This document shows, one piece after another, positions 15,891-25,511 of a DNA stretch of 64,000 bases; position 1 is the first letter of the stretch, and every line of letters starts with the position of its first letter. Position numbers and translations under genes: made by a program. Below the pieces are notes generated by a model, which worked only from the letters and a program-made list of their open reading frames with translations, was not told the origin of the DNA and did not search any database. Location: assembly GCF_024218795.1 (NCBI RefSeq), contig NZ_CP100400.1, forward strand, positions 992,001 to 1,056,000, read 5' to 3'. The stretch comes from Halorussus aquaticus. GTDB taxonomy: Archaea; Halobacteriota; Halobacteria; Halobacteriales; Haladaptataceae.

Positions 15891-16888
15891 TTGGTCTCGG
15901 TCTCGGTGCCGATGAGGTCGAAGGGGTAGCCGTTGTCGTTGTCGTCGGCGTGTTCGTAGACGACGTGAGCGGCCGCCACGTCCTGAATGGCGAGACCGGT
16001 GGAGTCGAACACCGTGATGCCGTCCTCGCCGGTTCGACCCTCGACGTCACCGACCACGATGTCGCCGAGTTCGCCGTAGATGTCGTCGTCGGTCAGGACG
16101 CCCTCGTGGTACGGGACGTTGATTTCTCCCGAGTGAGTGGTCTGGGCGTGGTCGTCGATGACCAGTTTCGAGTCGAGCAGAATCTCGTCGGCGAGTTCGT
16201 GCTTGCCCTCGGCGTCGGCACCCATGGCGTTGACGTGGGTGTGTTCGCCGATGGCCTCGCGCGAGACGATGGGGTCCTCGACCGGCGTCACCGTCGAGAG
16301 CACGTCACACTGTGCGGCCTCCTCGATGGACCCGGCGCGAACGTCGAACTCGTCCTCGAAGTACGCGATGAAGTCCGCGACGCGCTCCTCGTCGAGGTCG
16401 CTGACGACGACCTCCTCGATGGGGCGGACCTTCGAGATGGCCTCCAGTTGGGTGTACGACTGGACGCCCGCGCCGATGATGCCCATCGTGGTGGCGTCTT
16501 CGACCGCGAGGTGGTCGGTGGCGACGGCGGCGGCCGCGCCGGTCCGCTTCATCGTCAACTCGGTGCCGTCCATGATGGCCAGCGGGAAGGCGTTCTCGGG
16601 GTTCGAGTAGACCATCGTGCCCATCACGGTCGGCAGGTCGTAGTCCTCGGGGTTGTCCGGGTGGACGTTGACCCACTTGATTCCGGCCGCGTCCCAGTCC
16701 TCGGCTTCGAGGTAGGCGGGCATCGACCGGAAGTCCCCGTTGTACTGCGGCAGGTCGATGTAGGACTTCGCGGGCATCTGGGCGTCTCCGCGAGCGTACG
16801 CGGCGAACGCGTCCTCGACGGCCCGGATGACCTCCTCCATCTGCGTGTTCTCGTCTACGGCGTCCCGATTGAGCAGGAGCGTCTCCAT
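15887..16888 (-). CDS. ala: ornithine cyclodeaminase/mu-crystallin family, probably archaeal alanine dehydrogenase
   Basis: 333 residues. The NAD-binding Rossmann segment TMGIIGAGVQSYTQLEAI (~134-151) is followed by VVVSDLDEERVADF; the substrate-side residues KWVNVHPDNP, MDGTELTMKRTGAAAAVAT and MGADAEGKHELA are as in the OCD/mu-crystallin family. Archaeal members include alanine dehydrogenase, which interconverts alanine with pyruvate and ammonia, and ornithine cyclodeaminase; sequence alone does not separate them, but the set of conserved blocks favours the alanine enzyme. The gene is single, with a promoter-like AT stretch (actataaagt) just upstream at 16911-16922. Confidence 0.8.
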   Translation of the reverse strand: METLLLNRDAVDENTQMEEVIRAVEDAFAAYARGDAQMPAKSYIDLPQYNGDFRSMPAYLEAEDWDAAGIKWVNVHPDNPEDYDLPTVMGTMVYSNPENAFPLAIMDGTELTMKRTGAAAAVATDHLAVEDATTMGIIGAGVQSYTQLEAISKVRPIEEVVVSDLDEERVADFIAYFEDEFDVRAGSIEEAAQCDVLSTVTPVEDPIVSREAIGEHTHVNAMGADAEGKHELADEILLDSKLVIDDHAQTTHSGEINVPYHEGVLTDDDIYGELGDIVVGDVEGRTGEDGITVFDSTGLAIQDVAAAHVVYEHADDNDNGYPFDLIGTETETK

Positions 16889-17062
16889 ACGAGAGAGATT
16901 CGACCGCCCGCACTATAAAGTACCTAAAACCATCGAATCGCGCAAGATTGCTGTGCGAAACGAGAACGGTGGAATCGGCTCGGAAGAAGCAGGAACTCGG
17001 TCGAAAATACACGAGCAGTTCGACGTAGCGTCGGACGGTGCGCGGGAGTGGTCAGCGGGAGG

Positions 17063-17081
17063 CGTCGAGCGTAGCTCGACG
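17063..17081. terminator. hairpin downstream of the thermosome gene
   Basis: Perfect 8-bp inverted repeat (cgtcgagc 17063-17070, gctcgacg 17074-17081) with a 3-nt loop, 27 nt past the leftward thermosome stop codon. The position suits a terminator or mRNA 3'-end structure. No T-run follows it, so an intrinsic terminator is uncertain. Confidence 0.4.
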
Positions 17082-17108
17082 GTCTACGGAGTTCGGTAGT
17101 GGCCGAAC

Positions 17109-18767
17109 TTACATCGCGCCGCCCATGCCGCCCATACCGCCCATGCCGCCCATGCCACCGCCGGGGCCGCCTGCCTCGTCGTCACCCTTGTCGGTGGACA
17201 GGTCACCGGCGGAGATGATGTCGTCGATCTTGAGGACGAGGTTCGCGGCCTCGGTGGCACTGGAGACGGCCTGCTCCTTGGCGTGAGCAGGCTCGACGAC
17301 GCCCGCGTCGAGCGTGTCGACCACGTCGCCGCTGTGGACGTTCAGCCCGGCGCGCTCGTCGCCGTTCTCGTGGGCCGAGCGCAGGTCCACGAGCGTGTCG
17401 ATGGAGTCGAGACCCGCGTTCTCGGCGAGGACGCGCGGGACGAGTTCGAGGGAGTCAGCGAAGGCTTCGACGGCCAGCTGTTCGCGGCCGGAGACGGAGT
17501 CGGCGTAGTCGCGGAGGCGACGGGCGACTTCGACTTCGATGGCACCGCCGCCGGAGACGACGCGGCCGTCCGAGACGGTCTGGGCCACGACGTCGAGGGC
17601 GTCGGTGACGCCGCGTTCGAGTTCGTCGACCACGTGGTCGGTCGAACCGCGGAGCAGGAGCGTGACGCCGTGACTGTTCTCGCCTTCGACGTAGAACAGT
17701 TCGTCGTCGTCGTCGCGGCTCACGTCGCCGTGGCCGAGGTCCTCGGCAGTCGCGCTGTCGAGGTCCGAGACGACGTTCGCGCCGAGGACTTCCTTGAGGA
17801 AGCCGACGTCGCTCTTCTTCACGCGGCGGACCGCGAGGATGCCTTCCTTGGCGAGGTAGTGCTGGGCCATGTCGTCGATGCCCTTCTGGCAGAAGACGAC
17901 GTCCGCGCCCGTCTCGACGATCTTATCGACCTTCTCGCGGAGCTGCTGTTCCTCTTGGTCGAGGAAGTTCTGGAGTTGGTCGGGGTTCTCGATGTTGACG
18001 CTGGTGTCGACGTCGGTCTCCTCGATTTCGATGGCCTCGTTGAGCAGGAGAACGTCGGCGTCGGCCACGCTCTTGGGCATGTTGTCGTGGACGGGGTCCT
18101 TGCTGATGACTGCGCCCTTGAGCAGTTCCGAGTCACCGGCCGAGCGACCGGTCTGGGTCTCGGTCTTGAGGTATTCGAGGTCCACCGTGCCGTCGACGGT
18201 GACCTGCTGGACCGCGTCGACGATAATCTGGCTGAGGCGCTCCTTGTTGAGTTCGGCGCCCTTGCCGGTCATCGAGGTCTCGGCGACCTTCCGGAGGAGT
18301 TCCTCGTCCTCGGTGTCGACGTTCTCGGAGACGTTGTCGATCTCCTCGCGGGCCTTCTCGCTGGCGAGGTGGAAGCCCTTGATGATGGCGGTCGGGTGGA
18401 TGTCCTGTTCGAGGAGGTCCTCGGCGTTCTTGAGGAGTTCGCCCGTGACCGCGACGGCCGTCGTGGTGCCGTCACCCGCTTCGTCCTCTTGGGTCTCGGC
18501 GACCTCGATGATCATCTCGGCCGTCGGGTTGTCGATGTCCATCTCCTTGAGGATGGTCACGCCGTCGTTGGTGATGGTCACGTCGCCCATCGAGTCGACG
18601 AGCATCTTGTCCATCCCTTTCGGTCCGAGTGTCGAACGCACCGCGTCCGCGACTGCGCGGGCGGCGGTGATGTTGTGTTCCTGAGCGTCTTTGTCCTTGA
18701 CGCGCTGGGACTCCTCGGACATTACGATCATCGGCTGGCCTTGCATTCGCTGTCCTCGCTGACTCAT
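17109..18767 (-). CDS. thsA: thermosome subunit (group II chaperonin, CCT-type)
   Basis: 552 residues, full length for an archaeal chaperonin subunit. It forms double-ring ATP-driven folding chambers in the cytoplasm. Conserved stretches are [19 protein letters not shown] and [11 protein letters not shown] (~50-75), the nucleotide-binding [16 protein letters not shown] (~97-112) and [17 protein letters not shown] (~400). The C-terminus is a GGM repeat tail ([11 protein letters not shown]), as in other thermosome subunits. The start [12 protein letters not shown] is preceded by a strong TATA box. Haloarchaea usually have two or three subunit types; only one is present here. Confidence 0.97.
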   Translation of the reverse strand: MSQRGQRMQGQPMIVMSEESQRVKDKDAQEHNITAARAVADAVRSTLGPKGMDKMLVDSMGDVTITNDGVTILKEMDIDNPTAEMIIEVAETQEDEAGDGTTTAVAVTGELLKNAEDLLEQDIHPTAIIKGFHLASEKAREEIDNVSENVDTEDEELLRKVAETSMTGKGAELNKERLSQIIVDAVQQVTVDGTVDLEYLKTETQTGRSAGDSELLKGAVISKDPVHDNMPKSVADADVLLLNEAIEIEETDVDTSVNIENPDQLQNFLDQEEQQLREKVDKIVETGADVVFCQKGIDDMAQHYLAKEGILAVRRVKKSDVGFLKEVLGANVVSDLDSATAEDLGHGDVSRDDDDELFYVEGENSHGVTLLLRGSTDHVVDELERGVTDALDVVAQTVSDGRVVSGGGAIEVEVARRLRDYADSVSGREQLAVEAFADSLELVPRVLAENAGLDSIDTLVDLRSAHENGDERAGLNVHSGDVVDTLDAGVVEPAHAKEQAVSSATEAANLVLKIDDIISAGDLSTDKGDDEAGGPGGGMGGMGGMGGMGGAM

Positions 18768-18794
18768 AGTACGTCCGAAGATATGATTGTGCTT

Positions 18795-18804
18795 CTATAT
18801 AAAC
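18795..18804 (-). promoter_or_regulatory. TATA box of the thermosome gene
   Basis: On the minus strand the sequence gtttatatag lies ~30 nt before the thermosome ATG in otherwise GC-rich DNA, with a purine-rich stretch (ggaagaaagg) just before it in the place of a BRE. It is a near-ideal archaeal core promoter, as expected for a strongly expressed heat-responsive gene. Confidence 0.7.
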
Positions 18805-19166
18805 CCTTTCTTCCAAGCCAATTGGTAACACGGAGTAACGTTGTGCCGCCGGTTCGGAAATCGACGCGCAGAAACTCGGTACCCCGCGAACATCTGGGAA
18901 TAGTTCGCAAAGAACCGCCGCCGGGACGACCGGTTACTCCGCGGGGGTTTATACGCTAAGACTCCGACTCACGCGGTCGATTCGACCGCGAACTTCCTCG
19001 ATACGGGAGAAGTCCGGCGGAACGACTCGGCGTCCGATTCGAGAACACTCGCCGTCTCGTCGGCCCGGAGTAGGGACATGTCCGAAGAGCTATGTAGACT
19101 CTCCATGGGTCCTGTTCACATGGCCTTCGATATGTCGGCTATTACCGGCCCGTGTCGATATATTCT
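18805..19166. other. divergent intergenic region thsA/pstS
   Basis: No credible gene is present. It holds the upstream parts of both promoters. Two symmetric sequences stand out: a 19-nt palindrome at 18972-18990 and a 10-bp perfect palindrome ggacatgtcc at 19074-19083. The nearby cgatatgtcgg (19127-19137) and cgatatattc (19156-19165) share cgatat and may be regulator half-sites for the phosphate operon. Confidence 0.4.
18972..18990. promoter_or_regulatory. 19-nt palindrome in the thsA/pstS spacer
   Basis: Arms cgcggtcga (18972-18980) and tcgaccgcg (18982-18990) are exact inverted copies around one central base. It lies ~205 nt upstream of thsA and ~220 nt upstream of pstS, too far from either core promoter for a simple repressor site. 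A distant activator site, a terminator-like element or a repeat remnant are all possible. Confidence 0.4.
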
Positions 19167-19178
19167 GAAATTATAAGG
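19167..19178 (+). promoter_or_regulatory. candidate TATA region of the pst operon
   Basis: The AT-rich gaaattataagg lies 33-44 nt before the pstS ATG and is followed by cttaatc. Haloarchaeal pst operons are strongly induced by phosphate limitation through elements near the TATA box; the precise element was not recognised here. Confidence 0.4.
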
Positions 19179-19210
19179 CTACTTAATCTAGTTCGAGGTC
19201 TCATTACCTG

Positions 19211-20413
19211 ATGACGTCTGACCAAGGCCGACAGTCCGAGGACGTATCGCGCCGGATGTTCCTGCTCGCGTCTGGTGCAGGTGCGACGACCGCGCTCGCT
19301 GGTTGCTCGGGGAGTTCGAACGACAGCGCCGAAACGACCACGTCGGGTACCGACGACTCCGGGAACGAAGACTCCGGAAACGCGACCACTCAGAGCGAGG
19401 AGACCCAGCAGTCCGGCGGGATGGACACGTCGATGCTCAGCGCCGAGGGGTCCTCGACGGTGTACCCCATCTCGAACAAGGGCAGTTCGTACTGGAACTC
19501 CAACGCGCCGCCGAGCGACGGCGAGTACTGGGGGTCGTCCAGCGAGGGCACCGTCCCCGGGTGGGACGAGATTAAGACCGACAAGCGTCTCGCCGACTAC
19601 TTCGCGGGCCTCTACGGCTTCGAATCCACCGGTAAGCAGGCGAACCCGCCGTTCCCCACGACGGTCGGCCTGAGCCACTCCGGGACCGGGTGTAAGTCGG
19701 TCCGCGACGGTCTCGTGGACATCGGCAACTCCTCGGGTCCCATCACGGCCGAACTCGGCATCAGCGAGAAGAAAGCGAAGGAGAACTACGTCGACCACGT
19801 CGTCGGCCGCGACGGCCAACCGGTCGTCGTGAGCAAGGACATCTGGGACGCTGGCGTCCAGAAACTCACCGGCGAGCAGATCAAGAAGATCTACCAGAAC
19901 GAGATCACCAACTGGAAGGAGGTCGGCGGTCCCGACAAGGAGATCTACTGCGTCGGCCGCGCCGAAGGGTCGGGGACCGACACCGCGTTCCGCCTCAACA
20001 TGCTCGGCGACGCCGAGGCACCGATGCAGGGCGTGGACACTCGGAAGGGTCAGAACCAGCAGGTCAAGACCGTCGTCCAGCAGAACGAAGGTGCTATCGC
20101 GTACATGGCGCTCGCGTTCACCGGCAAGCAGGTCAAGCCGATCGCCATCGAGTTCGACGGAACCACGTACAAACCGGACAAGAGCGCGAGTCACACCATC
20201 TTCGACAGCGACTACCCGCTCAACCGGGACCTCCACATGTACACGAAGAAGACCGACGAACACCCCAACGGAGTGGACAAGCGCGAGGCCGCGTTCATCA
20301 ACATGTTCCTGACGACGTTCGGGCAGAAGGTGTTCGTGGAGTCGAACAACTACATCCCGCTCCCGACGAAGGACATCGAGAAGGAGAAGGCGAAACTCCC
20401 CGATCAGGCGTAG
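19211..20413 (+). CDS. pstS: phosphate ABC transporter, phosphate-binding lipoprotein
   Basis: 400 residues. The N-terminus SRRMFLLASGAGATTALAGC is a twin-arginine signal with a lipobox Cys at ~37, so the mature protein is lipid-anchored on the outside. A Ser/Thr/Asn-rich acidic linker (~38-75) follows. The binding domain begins at the GSSTVYPIS motif (~80) and includes GNSSGPIT and RAEGSGT, phosphate-contacting segments of PstS. It captures phosphate for PstC/PstA. It is first in the pstSCAB operon, but separated from pstC by 176 nt. Confidence 0.93.
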   Translation: MTSDQGRQSEDVSRRMFLLASGAGATTALAGCSGSSNDSAETTTSGTDDSGNEDSGNATTQSEETQQSGGMDTSMLSAEGSSTVYPISNKGSSYWNSNAPPSDGEYWGSSSEGTVPGWDEIKTDKRLADYFAGLYGFESTGKQANPPFPTTVGLSHSGTGCKSVRDGLVDIGNSSGPITAELGISEKKAKENYVDHVVGRDGQPVVVSKDIWDAGVQKLTGEQIKKIYQNEITNWKEVGGPDKEIYCVGRAEGSGTDTAFRLNMLGDAEAPMQGVDTRKGQNQQVKTVVQQNEGAIAYMALAFTGKQVKPIAIEFDGTTYKPDKSASHTIFDSDYPLNRDLHMYTKKTDEHPNGVDKREAAFINMFLTTFGQKVFVESNNYIPLPTKDIEKEKAKLPDQA

Positions 20414-20589
20414 GGGACACCGTCGGCCGTCGCTCGACGAGAACCGACGTTCCGGAACGCGCGAGGCGTCCCGCGACGCAGGTTGCCAGTTCGTGGACGA
20501 GTCTCACGAAACGACGGCCGACAGGGTGACTCGCCGCCGGTGTGGCGTTCCGCGTTCCGTTTTCGATTACACTACCGACACTACACAAA

Positions 20590-21723
20590 ATGGCATCCGT
20601 GACTGAAGCTGACTGGACTGGCGTACGCGAGGCGTTCCAGCGAAAGCTGACCGAGGCCCGCACGTTCGTCGAAGACACCGAGAGAACCGCGCTCGCGGCC
20701 GGTGCCGTGGGGTCGCTGGCGCTGCTGGCCACGTTCGTCGGATTCATCGTGACCTCGCCCCTGACGGTGGTGGCGTTCCTCACGTTCCTGCTCGCCGTCG
20801 GCTACGGCTGGTTGCGCCACCAAGCGACGACCGCACACGCGCTCACGCTGACGATGACCGTCTCGACGCTCCTCATCTTGGGACTCATCACGGTGTTCAT
20901 CTTCGCGGAAGCGTGGCCCGCCTTCGAGTACGCGACCGTGGAGGTGTACGGCGTGGGCGTCCCCGGTCTGGGTCTGTTCACCCAGACCGTCTGGGACCCG
21001 GTGACGACCGAACAGTTCTCGCTGGTCCCGATGATTCACGGGACGGTTGTGGTGACCCTCATCGCGACGCTCGTGGCCGGACCGCTCGGCGTCGCGGCCG
21101 CGCTGTTCATCAGCGAGGTCGCCCCGCCGACGGTCCGCGAACTCGTCAAACCCGGCGTCGAGATTCTGGCCGGGATTCCCTCCATCGTCTACGGCTTCAT
21201 CGGGTTCACGATTCTCAGTCCGTGGGCGAGCGACCAGTTCGAACTCGTCGGACAGGGGACGTACCTCTTCGTCGGCATCGTGGTCGGCCTGATGTCGCTC
21301 CCGACGGTCGTCTCGGTGGCCGAGGACGCCCTCAACAGCGTGCCCGAGTCGATGAAGAGCGGGTCGCTCGCGCTCGGGACGACCGACTGGCAGACGATGT
21401 CGTCGATAACCCTCCCGGCCGCGTTCTCCGGCGTCTCGGCCGCCGTCCTGCTGGGCGTCGGCCGGGCCATCGGCGAGACGATGGCCGCGACGGTGATGCT
21501 CCGCAACAGTCCGGCGCTCCCCGACCCGATTTACAACGTCTTCTACGGGTACGAGACCCTCACGTCGCTCATCGCCGCCCGGTACGGCAACGCTCACGGT
21601 CTCCAGTTCAACGCACTGTTCGCGGCTGGCGTCGTCCTGTTCGTCACCGTCCTGTTCCTCAGCGTCGGCTCGCAACTGATAGAGAAACGCATGCGCCGGA
21701 AACTCGGAGGTGGCGACCGATGA
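20590..21723 (+). CDS. pstC: phosphate ABC transporter permease PstC
   Basis: 377 residues from ATG 20590. An extension to 20542 is open but lacks family character. The protein has two N-terminal helices (~35-75), then the six-helix permease domain with the EAA-like loop ALGTTDWQTMSSITLPAAFSG (~255-275) that contacts PstB and the VGRAIGETMAATVM segment. With PstA it forms the membrane channel for phosphate import. The stop overlaps the start of pstA as ATGA, implying coupled translation. Confidence 0.93.
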   Translation: MASVTEADWTGVREAFQRKLTEARTFVEDTERTALAAGAVGSLALLATFVGFIVTSPLTVVAFLTFLLAVGYGWLRHQATTAHALTLTMTVSTLLILGLITVFIFAEAWPAFEYATVEVYGVGVPGLGLFTQTVWDPVTTEQFSLVPMIHGTVVVTLIATLVAGPLGVAAALFISEVAPPTVRELVKPGVEILAGIPSIVYGFIGFTILSPWASDQFELVGQGTYLFVGIVVGLMSLPTVVSVAEDALNSVPESMKSGSLALGTTDWQTMSSITLPAAFSGVSAAVLLGVGRAIGETMAATVMLRNSPALPDPIYNVFYGYETLTSLIAARYGNAHGLQFNALFAAGVVLFVTVLFLSVGSQLIEKRMRRKLGGGDR

Positions 21724-23354
21724 GCAGCCTCACGCAGGACGATCGCGGTACCCTCGTCCGCGAGGGGACCTCCACGCTGGAGGGGGTCGCGGCCGCCGCG
21801 GTCGGTCTCTCGGCGCTGCTGTTCGCACTGGGACTGACGGCGCAGTTCGAGATACTCGCGATAACCGACTCGGTCGGCGGCGTCCCGGTGCCGACGGTAC
21901 TCGGGGCGCTGCTCGCGCTCCTCGGCGTCTCGGTGGTCGGCTTCGGCCTCGGTTCCCGCGTCGGCGTTGTCGCGACGGACCCGCAGGCCGACGCCGGACT
22001 GGTCGCTGCGACGGCGTTCGCCGGAATCTGGTTCGTCGTCGGCGGACTGGTCGGCTCCCAGACGCTCGGTCTCGGTCCCGCGGGCTGGCTGGCGGTCGCG
22101 CTCCTCGCCGCCGGGGTCGCGTTCGCGACGACGGTGATTCCGCGCGAGGACGTCGGCTCGACGCTCCCGGCGGGCGCGCTGGCGATACTCGCGGGTCTCG
22201 TCTTCCTCACGGGGACTATCGGTCTAGACTGGTCGTGGCCGCTGGGGTCGCTCCGGGCGACGCTGTTCCCCGCCTTCGTCGTCCCGACCGTCGTCCAGTT
22301 CTGCGCGCTGGTCACCGGTTGGTCGGCCGCGAAAGCGTACGGCGGCTTCGGTGCGCGCGGCCGTCACGTCGGCGCTCACGTCCTCCTCTATCTCAACGCG
22401 CTCGCCATCGTCGCCGTCCTCGTCGGACTGGTCGCCTTCGTGACGGTCAAGGGACTGCCGGGGCTGTTCGAGGGCGTCACGGTCGCGCTCGGCGCTGGCC
22501 CGGCGACGACGATAGCGCTCTTCGGCAGTAGATTCACCATCGTCTGGCCGGTCTCGTGGCCGTTCCTCACCAACGGCGTCTCGCTGTTGGCCGACGTGGA
22601 CGGCGTCCTCCCCGCAATCGTCGGCACGGTCTGGTTGGTCGTCGGCGCGGTGCTGTTCGCGGTCCCGCTGGGCGTCGGCGCGGCGATATTCCTGAGCGAG
22701 TACGCCGACGAGGGCCGGTTCACCGAGGTCATCGAAATCGCGACGAACGGACTGTGGAGCACGCCCAGCATCGTCTTCGGACTGTTCGGCTACGCGTTCC
22801 TCGTCCCGCGGTTCGGCGGCCAGAAGTCGCTGCTCTCGGGCATGCTCACGCTGGGGTTCATGCTCCTCCCGCTGGTCGTCATCACGGGTCGAGAGGCGAT
22901 GCTCTCGGTGCCCGACGAGTACCGCGACGCCAGCGCCGCGCTGGGCGTCACCAAGTGGCAGACCATCCGGAGCGTCGTCCTCCCTGCCGCGCTCCCCGGC
23001 GTCGTCACGGGCGTCATCCTCGGCGTCGGCCGCATCGCGGGCGAGACGGCACCCATCCTGCTGACGATGGCGGGCGGCACGTTCGTCCCCGGCAGCCAGA
23101 CCGCCGACGTTATCGGCGGCTTCGAGTTCACCGCCACCCCGCCGTTCGTGACGAATCCGGAACTCCTGCAGGCGACGAGCGCGCTCCCCTATCAGGTGTA
23201 CGCGCTCGTCACGGCGGGCGTGCAGGGGCCGTCGCTCGACAACCCCGACAACTTCGCGTGGGGGCTGGTGCTGGTGTTGCTCGCGGTCGTGCTGTCGTTC
23301 TACGCGGTCGGCATCGCCACTCGATACTACTTCCGCAGAAAGCTCGAACAATGA
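21720..23354 (+). CDS. pstA: phosphate ABC transporter permease PstA with a long membrane N-terminal extension
   Basis: 544 residues, against about 280-300 for ordinary PstA. The first ~205 residues form an extra region with about six hydrophobic segments (for example [17 protein letters not shown] and [19 protein letters not shown]). The canonical permease domain begins near residue 210 and includes [20 protein letters not shown], the EAA loop [20 protein letters not shown] and [15 protein letters not shown]. The role of the extension is unknown; it could be a regulatory or sensory membrane part. It overlaps pstC and pstB by ATGA at both ends. Confidence 0.92.
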   Translation: MSSLTQDDRGTLVREGTSTLEGVAAAAVGLSALLFALGLTAQFEILAITDSVGGVPVPTVLGALLALLGVSVVGFGLGSRVGVVATDPQADAGLVAATAFAGIWFVVGGLVGSQTLGLGPAGWLAVALLAAGVAFATTVIPREDVGSTLPAGALAILAGLVFLTGTIGLDWSWPLGSLRATLFPAFVVPTVVQFCALVTGWSAAKAYGGFGARGRHVGAHVLLYLNALAIVAVLVGLVAFVTVKGLPGLFEGVTVALGAGPATTIALFGSRFTIVWPVSWPFLTNGVSLLADVDGVLPAIVGTVWLVVGAVLFAVPLGVGAAIFLSEYADEGRFTEVIEIATNGLWSTPSIVFGLFGYAFLVPRFGGQKSLLSGMLTLGFMLLPLVVITGREAMLSVPDEYRDASAALGVTKWQTIRSVVLPAALPGVVTGVILGVGRIAGETAPILLTMAGGTFVPGSQTADVIGGFEFTATPPFVTNPELLQATSALPYQVYALVTAGVQGPSLDNPDNFAWGLVLVLLAVVLSFYAVGIATRYYFRRKLEQ

Positions 23355-24367
23355 CAGAAACCACCACGACATCCACCTCCCGAACCGACAGCAGTACCGA
23401 AGAGTCGCCACGGACCGACGACGACGTCTCGGCGTCTGCCTCGGCTCCGGCGTCGGCCTCGACGTCGGCGTCAGCGTCAGCCTCGACCTCGGCCTCCGAT
23501 TCCGCCTCGACTACCACGACGGGCGAGTCCGAGGAGCGGGTCCGCGAGGCGTGGTCGGACTACGAGTTCGACGGCGCGCCGAAACTCTCGGTCGAGGACC
23601 TCGACGTGTTCTACGGCGACGACCACGCGCTCGAAGGCGTCTCCATCGACGTTCCCGAGGACAGCGTCACGGCGCTCGTCGGCCCGTCAGGCTGTGGGAA
23701 ATCGACGTTCCTGCGGTGTCTGAATCGGATGAACGACCGCATCAACTCGGCGCGGGTCGAGGGGTCGGTCGAAATCGACGGCGAAGAGATTTACCAAGAC
23801 GGCGTGAACCTCGTGGAACTCCGCAAGCGCGTCGGCATGGTGTTTCAGGCACCCAATCCATTCCCGAAGTCCATCCGGGACAACATCGCCTACGGACCGC
23901 GCAAGCACGGCGACATCGACGACGGACTGCTCGACAGACTCCTCGGCCGGGCCGACCCCGACAAGGAGGACGAACTAGTCGAGCGGTCGCTCCGACAGGC
24001 CGCGCTCTGGGACGAGGTCAGCGATCGACTCGACGACAACGCGCTCGGCCTCTCCGGTGGCCAACAGCAGCGCCTCTGCATCGCGCGTTGCCTCGCGGTG
24101 GACCCGGAAGTCATCCTGATGGACGAACCCGCCTCCGCCTTGGACCCCATCGCCACCGCCAAAATCGAGGACCTCATCGACGACCTCTCGGAGGACTACA
24201 CGGTCGTCATCGTCACGCACAACATGCAGCAGGCCGCCCGCATCTCCGACCAGACCGCCGTCTTCCTCACCGGCGGCGAACTGGTCGAGTACGGCGAGAC
24301 CGACCGGATATTCGAGAACCCCAACAGCCAGCGCGTCGAGGACTACATCACCGGGAAGTTCGGGTGA
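23351..24367 (+). CDS. pstB: phosphate ABC transporter ATP-binding protein with Ser/Ala-rich N-terminal tail
   Basis: 338 residues. The ATPase part (from ~78) has Walker [10 protein letters not shown] (111-119), the signature LSGGQQQR, Walker [14 protein letters not shown] and the switch His in VIVTHNMQQ. It powers PstC/PstA. The first ~62 residues are unusual: a Thr-rich start followed by an alternating Ser/Ala stretch (residues 27-53), then an acidic segment. An alternative start inside the tail is unlikely because no Met occurs there and the upstream ATG overlaps the pstA stop as ATGA. Tail function is unknown; it may be a flexible, strain-variable low-complexity region. Confidence 0.93.
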   Translation: MTETTTTSTSRTDSSTEESPRTDDDVSASASAPASASTSASASASTSASDSASTTTTGESEERVREAWSDYEFDGAPKLSVEDLDVFYGDDHALEGVSIDVPEDSVTALVGPSGCGKSTFLRCLNRMNDRINSARVEGSVEIDGEEIYQDGVNLVELRKRVGMVFQAPNPFPKSIRDNIAYGPRKHGDIDDGLLDRLLGRADPDKEDELVERSLRQAALWDEVSDRLDDNALGLSGGQQQRLCIARCLAVDPEVILMDEPASALDPIATAKIEDLIDDLSEDYTVVIVTHNMQQAARISDQTAVFLTGGELVEYGETDRIFENPNSQRVEDYITGKFG

Positions 24368-24372
24368 TCCCG

Positions 24373-25395
24373 ATGAGCAGTTCGACAACTGACACCGAAA
24401 TCTCCCGGAAGGTGCAGTCGGTCGGCGGGTCGTCGTTCACGGTGTCGCTCCCGAAAGCGTGGGCGACCGACCACGGTCTCGAAGCCGGAAACGAGGTGTA
24501 CCTCTACCCCCACGAGGACGGGACGCTGATACTCCGGACGTGCGAACGCGGCGACGGAACCGACGCCCCCGACGTGTCGGTCGGGCACCTCTCGGGGGAC
24601 CGACTCCAGTGGGTGGTGTACGCCCTCTACGTCGCGGGCGGGGACCGCTTCACGCTCCGCACGGACGACCGATTCACGTCGGCCGAGCGCCGGGCGATGA
24701 CCACCGCCGGGAACGACCTCATCGGACTGGAGGTCGCCGACGAATCGACCGACAGCGTCACCTTCCGAAGCATGCGACGCTCCGGGAGTCTCTCCATCGG
24801 CCAGACGGTGTTGAACCTGCGCTACGTCGCGCTCTCGATGCACCGCAACGCGACGAGCGCCCTCCTCGACGGCGACGACGACCGGGCCCGCGAGGTCCTC
24901 CGGCAACCCGACGACGTGGACCGCCAGTTCGCGTTCGTCAATCGGTGCGTCGAGCGCCGCGTCGGCCTGCCGCGAGGCCCGAACCGCCCGGACGTTGACC
25001 GCCGGACCGCGCTGGATTACTACGCCATCGCCCGCGAACTCGAAGGCGTCGCGTCGGCCGCCGAGCGCGTGGCGACCGTCGCGCTGGAACTGGACGACCC
25101 GCCGACCGGAGCGGCCGAGGCCCGCCTGTCCGACTACGCCCGCCGCTCCCGGCGGGTGGTCGAGCGAGCGGTCGAGGCGACCATCGACGGCCGCGCGCCC
25201 GAGACCGCGTACGACGCGCTCGACCAGCGCGAGACGCTCGCCGAGGAGTTCGACCTGTTGGCGCGACCCTCGTTCGACGCGAGCGAGGCGGACCCCTACT
25301 ACGCGGCGCTGGTACTGGAGGCGCTGGACCGGACGGCCGACCACGGCGCTACGGTCGCCCGGCGTGCGCTCAAGATGGGACTCCGCACGCCGTAG
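24373..25395 (+). CDS. phoU: AbrB-domain phosphate uptake regulator (PhoU-like)
   Basis: 340 residues from ATG 24373, 5 nt after the pstB stop. The N-terminus (~10-55) is a SpoVT/AbrB-type swapped-hairpin DNA-binding domain: RKVQSVGGSSFTVSLPKAWA and LEAGNEVYLYPHEDGTLIL. The rest is helical and PhoU-like, with two three-helix parts (~140-215 and ~235-335). PhoU proteins restrain the Pst transporter and phosphate signalling. Fusion to AbrB suggests this protein also binds DNA, possibly at the pst promoter upstream. It is the last gene of the operon. Confidence 0.85.
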   Translation: MSSSTTDTEISRKVQSVGGSSFTVSLPKAWATDHGLEAGNEVYLYPHEDGTLILRTCERGDGTDAPDVSVGHLSGDRLQWVVYALYVAGGDRFTLRTDDRFTSAERRAMTTAGNDLIGLEVADESTDSVTFRSMRRSGSLSIGQTVLNLRYVALSMHRNATSALLDGDDDRAREVLRQPDDVDRQFAFVNRCVERRVGLPRGPNRPDVDRRTALDYYAIARELEGVASAAERVATVALELDDPPTGAAEARLSDYARRSRRVVERAVEATIDGRAPETAYDALDQRETLAEEFDLLARPSFDASEADPYYAALVLEALDRTADHGATVARRALKMGLRTP

Positions 25396-25511
25396 CACCG
25401 TCTCGTTTTCACGCCGTTCGGCCGGTCTCGATACGATTGGGCGTTCCCGATAGAGTTCCGCCGCGACACGTCCGGAGAAAGGATTATGTAAGTGTCTGAC
25501 GAACCACAGGT

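Noticed and set aside
17283..18959. A 558-residue open frame opposite the thermosome gene.
   Set aside because: It is the antisense shadow of a strongly conserved gene; GC-rich codon use leaves the opposite strand open. The sense protein is unmistakable.
19204..19389. Short leftward frame at the pstS start that could be a divergent gene.
   Set aside because: It is antisense to the Tat signal of pstS and has no recognisable composition or promoter.
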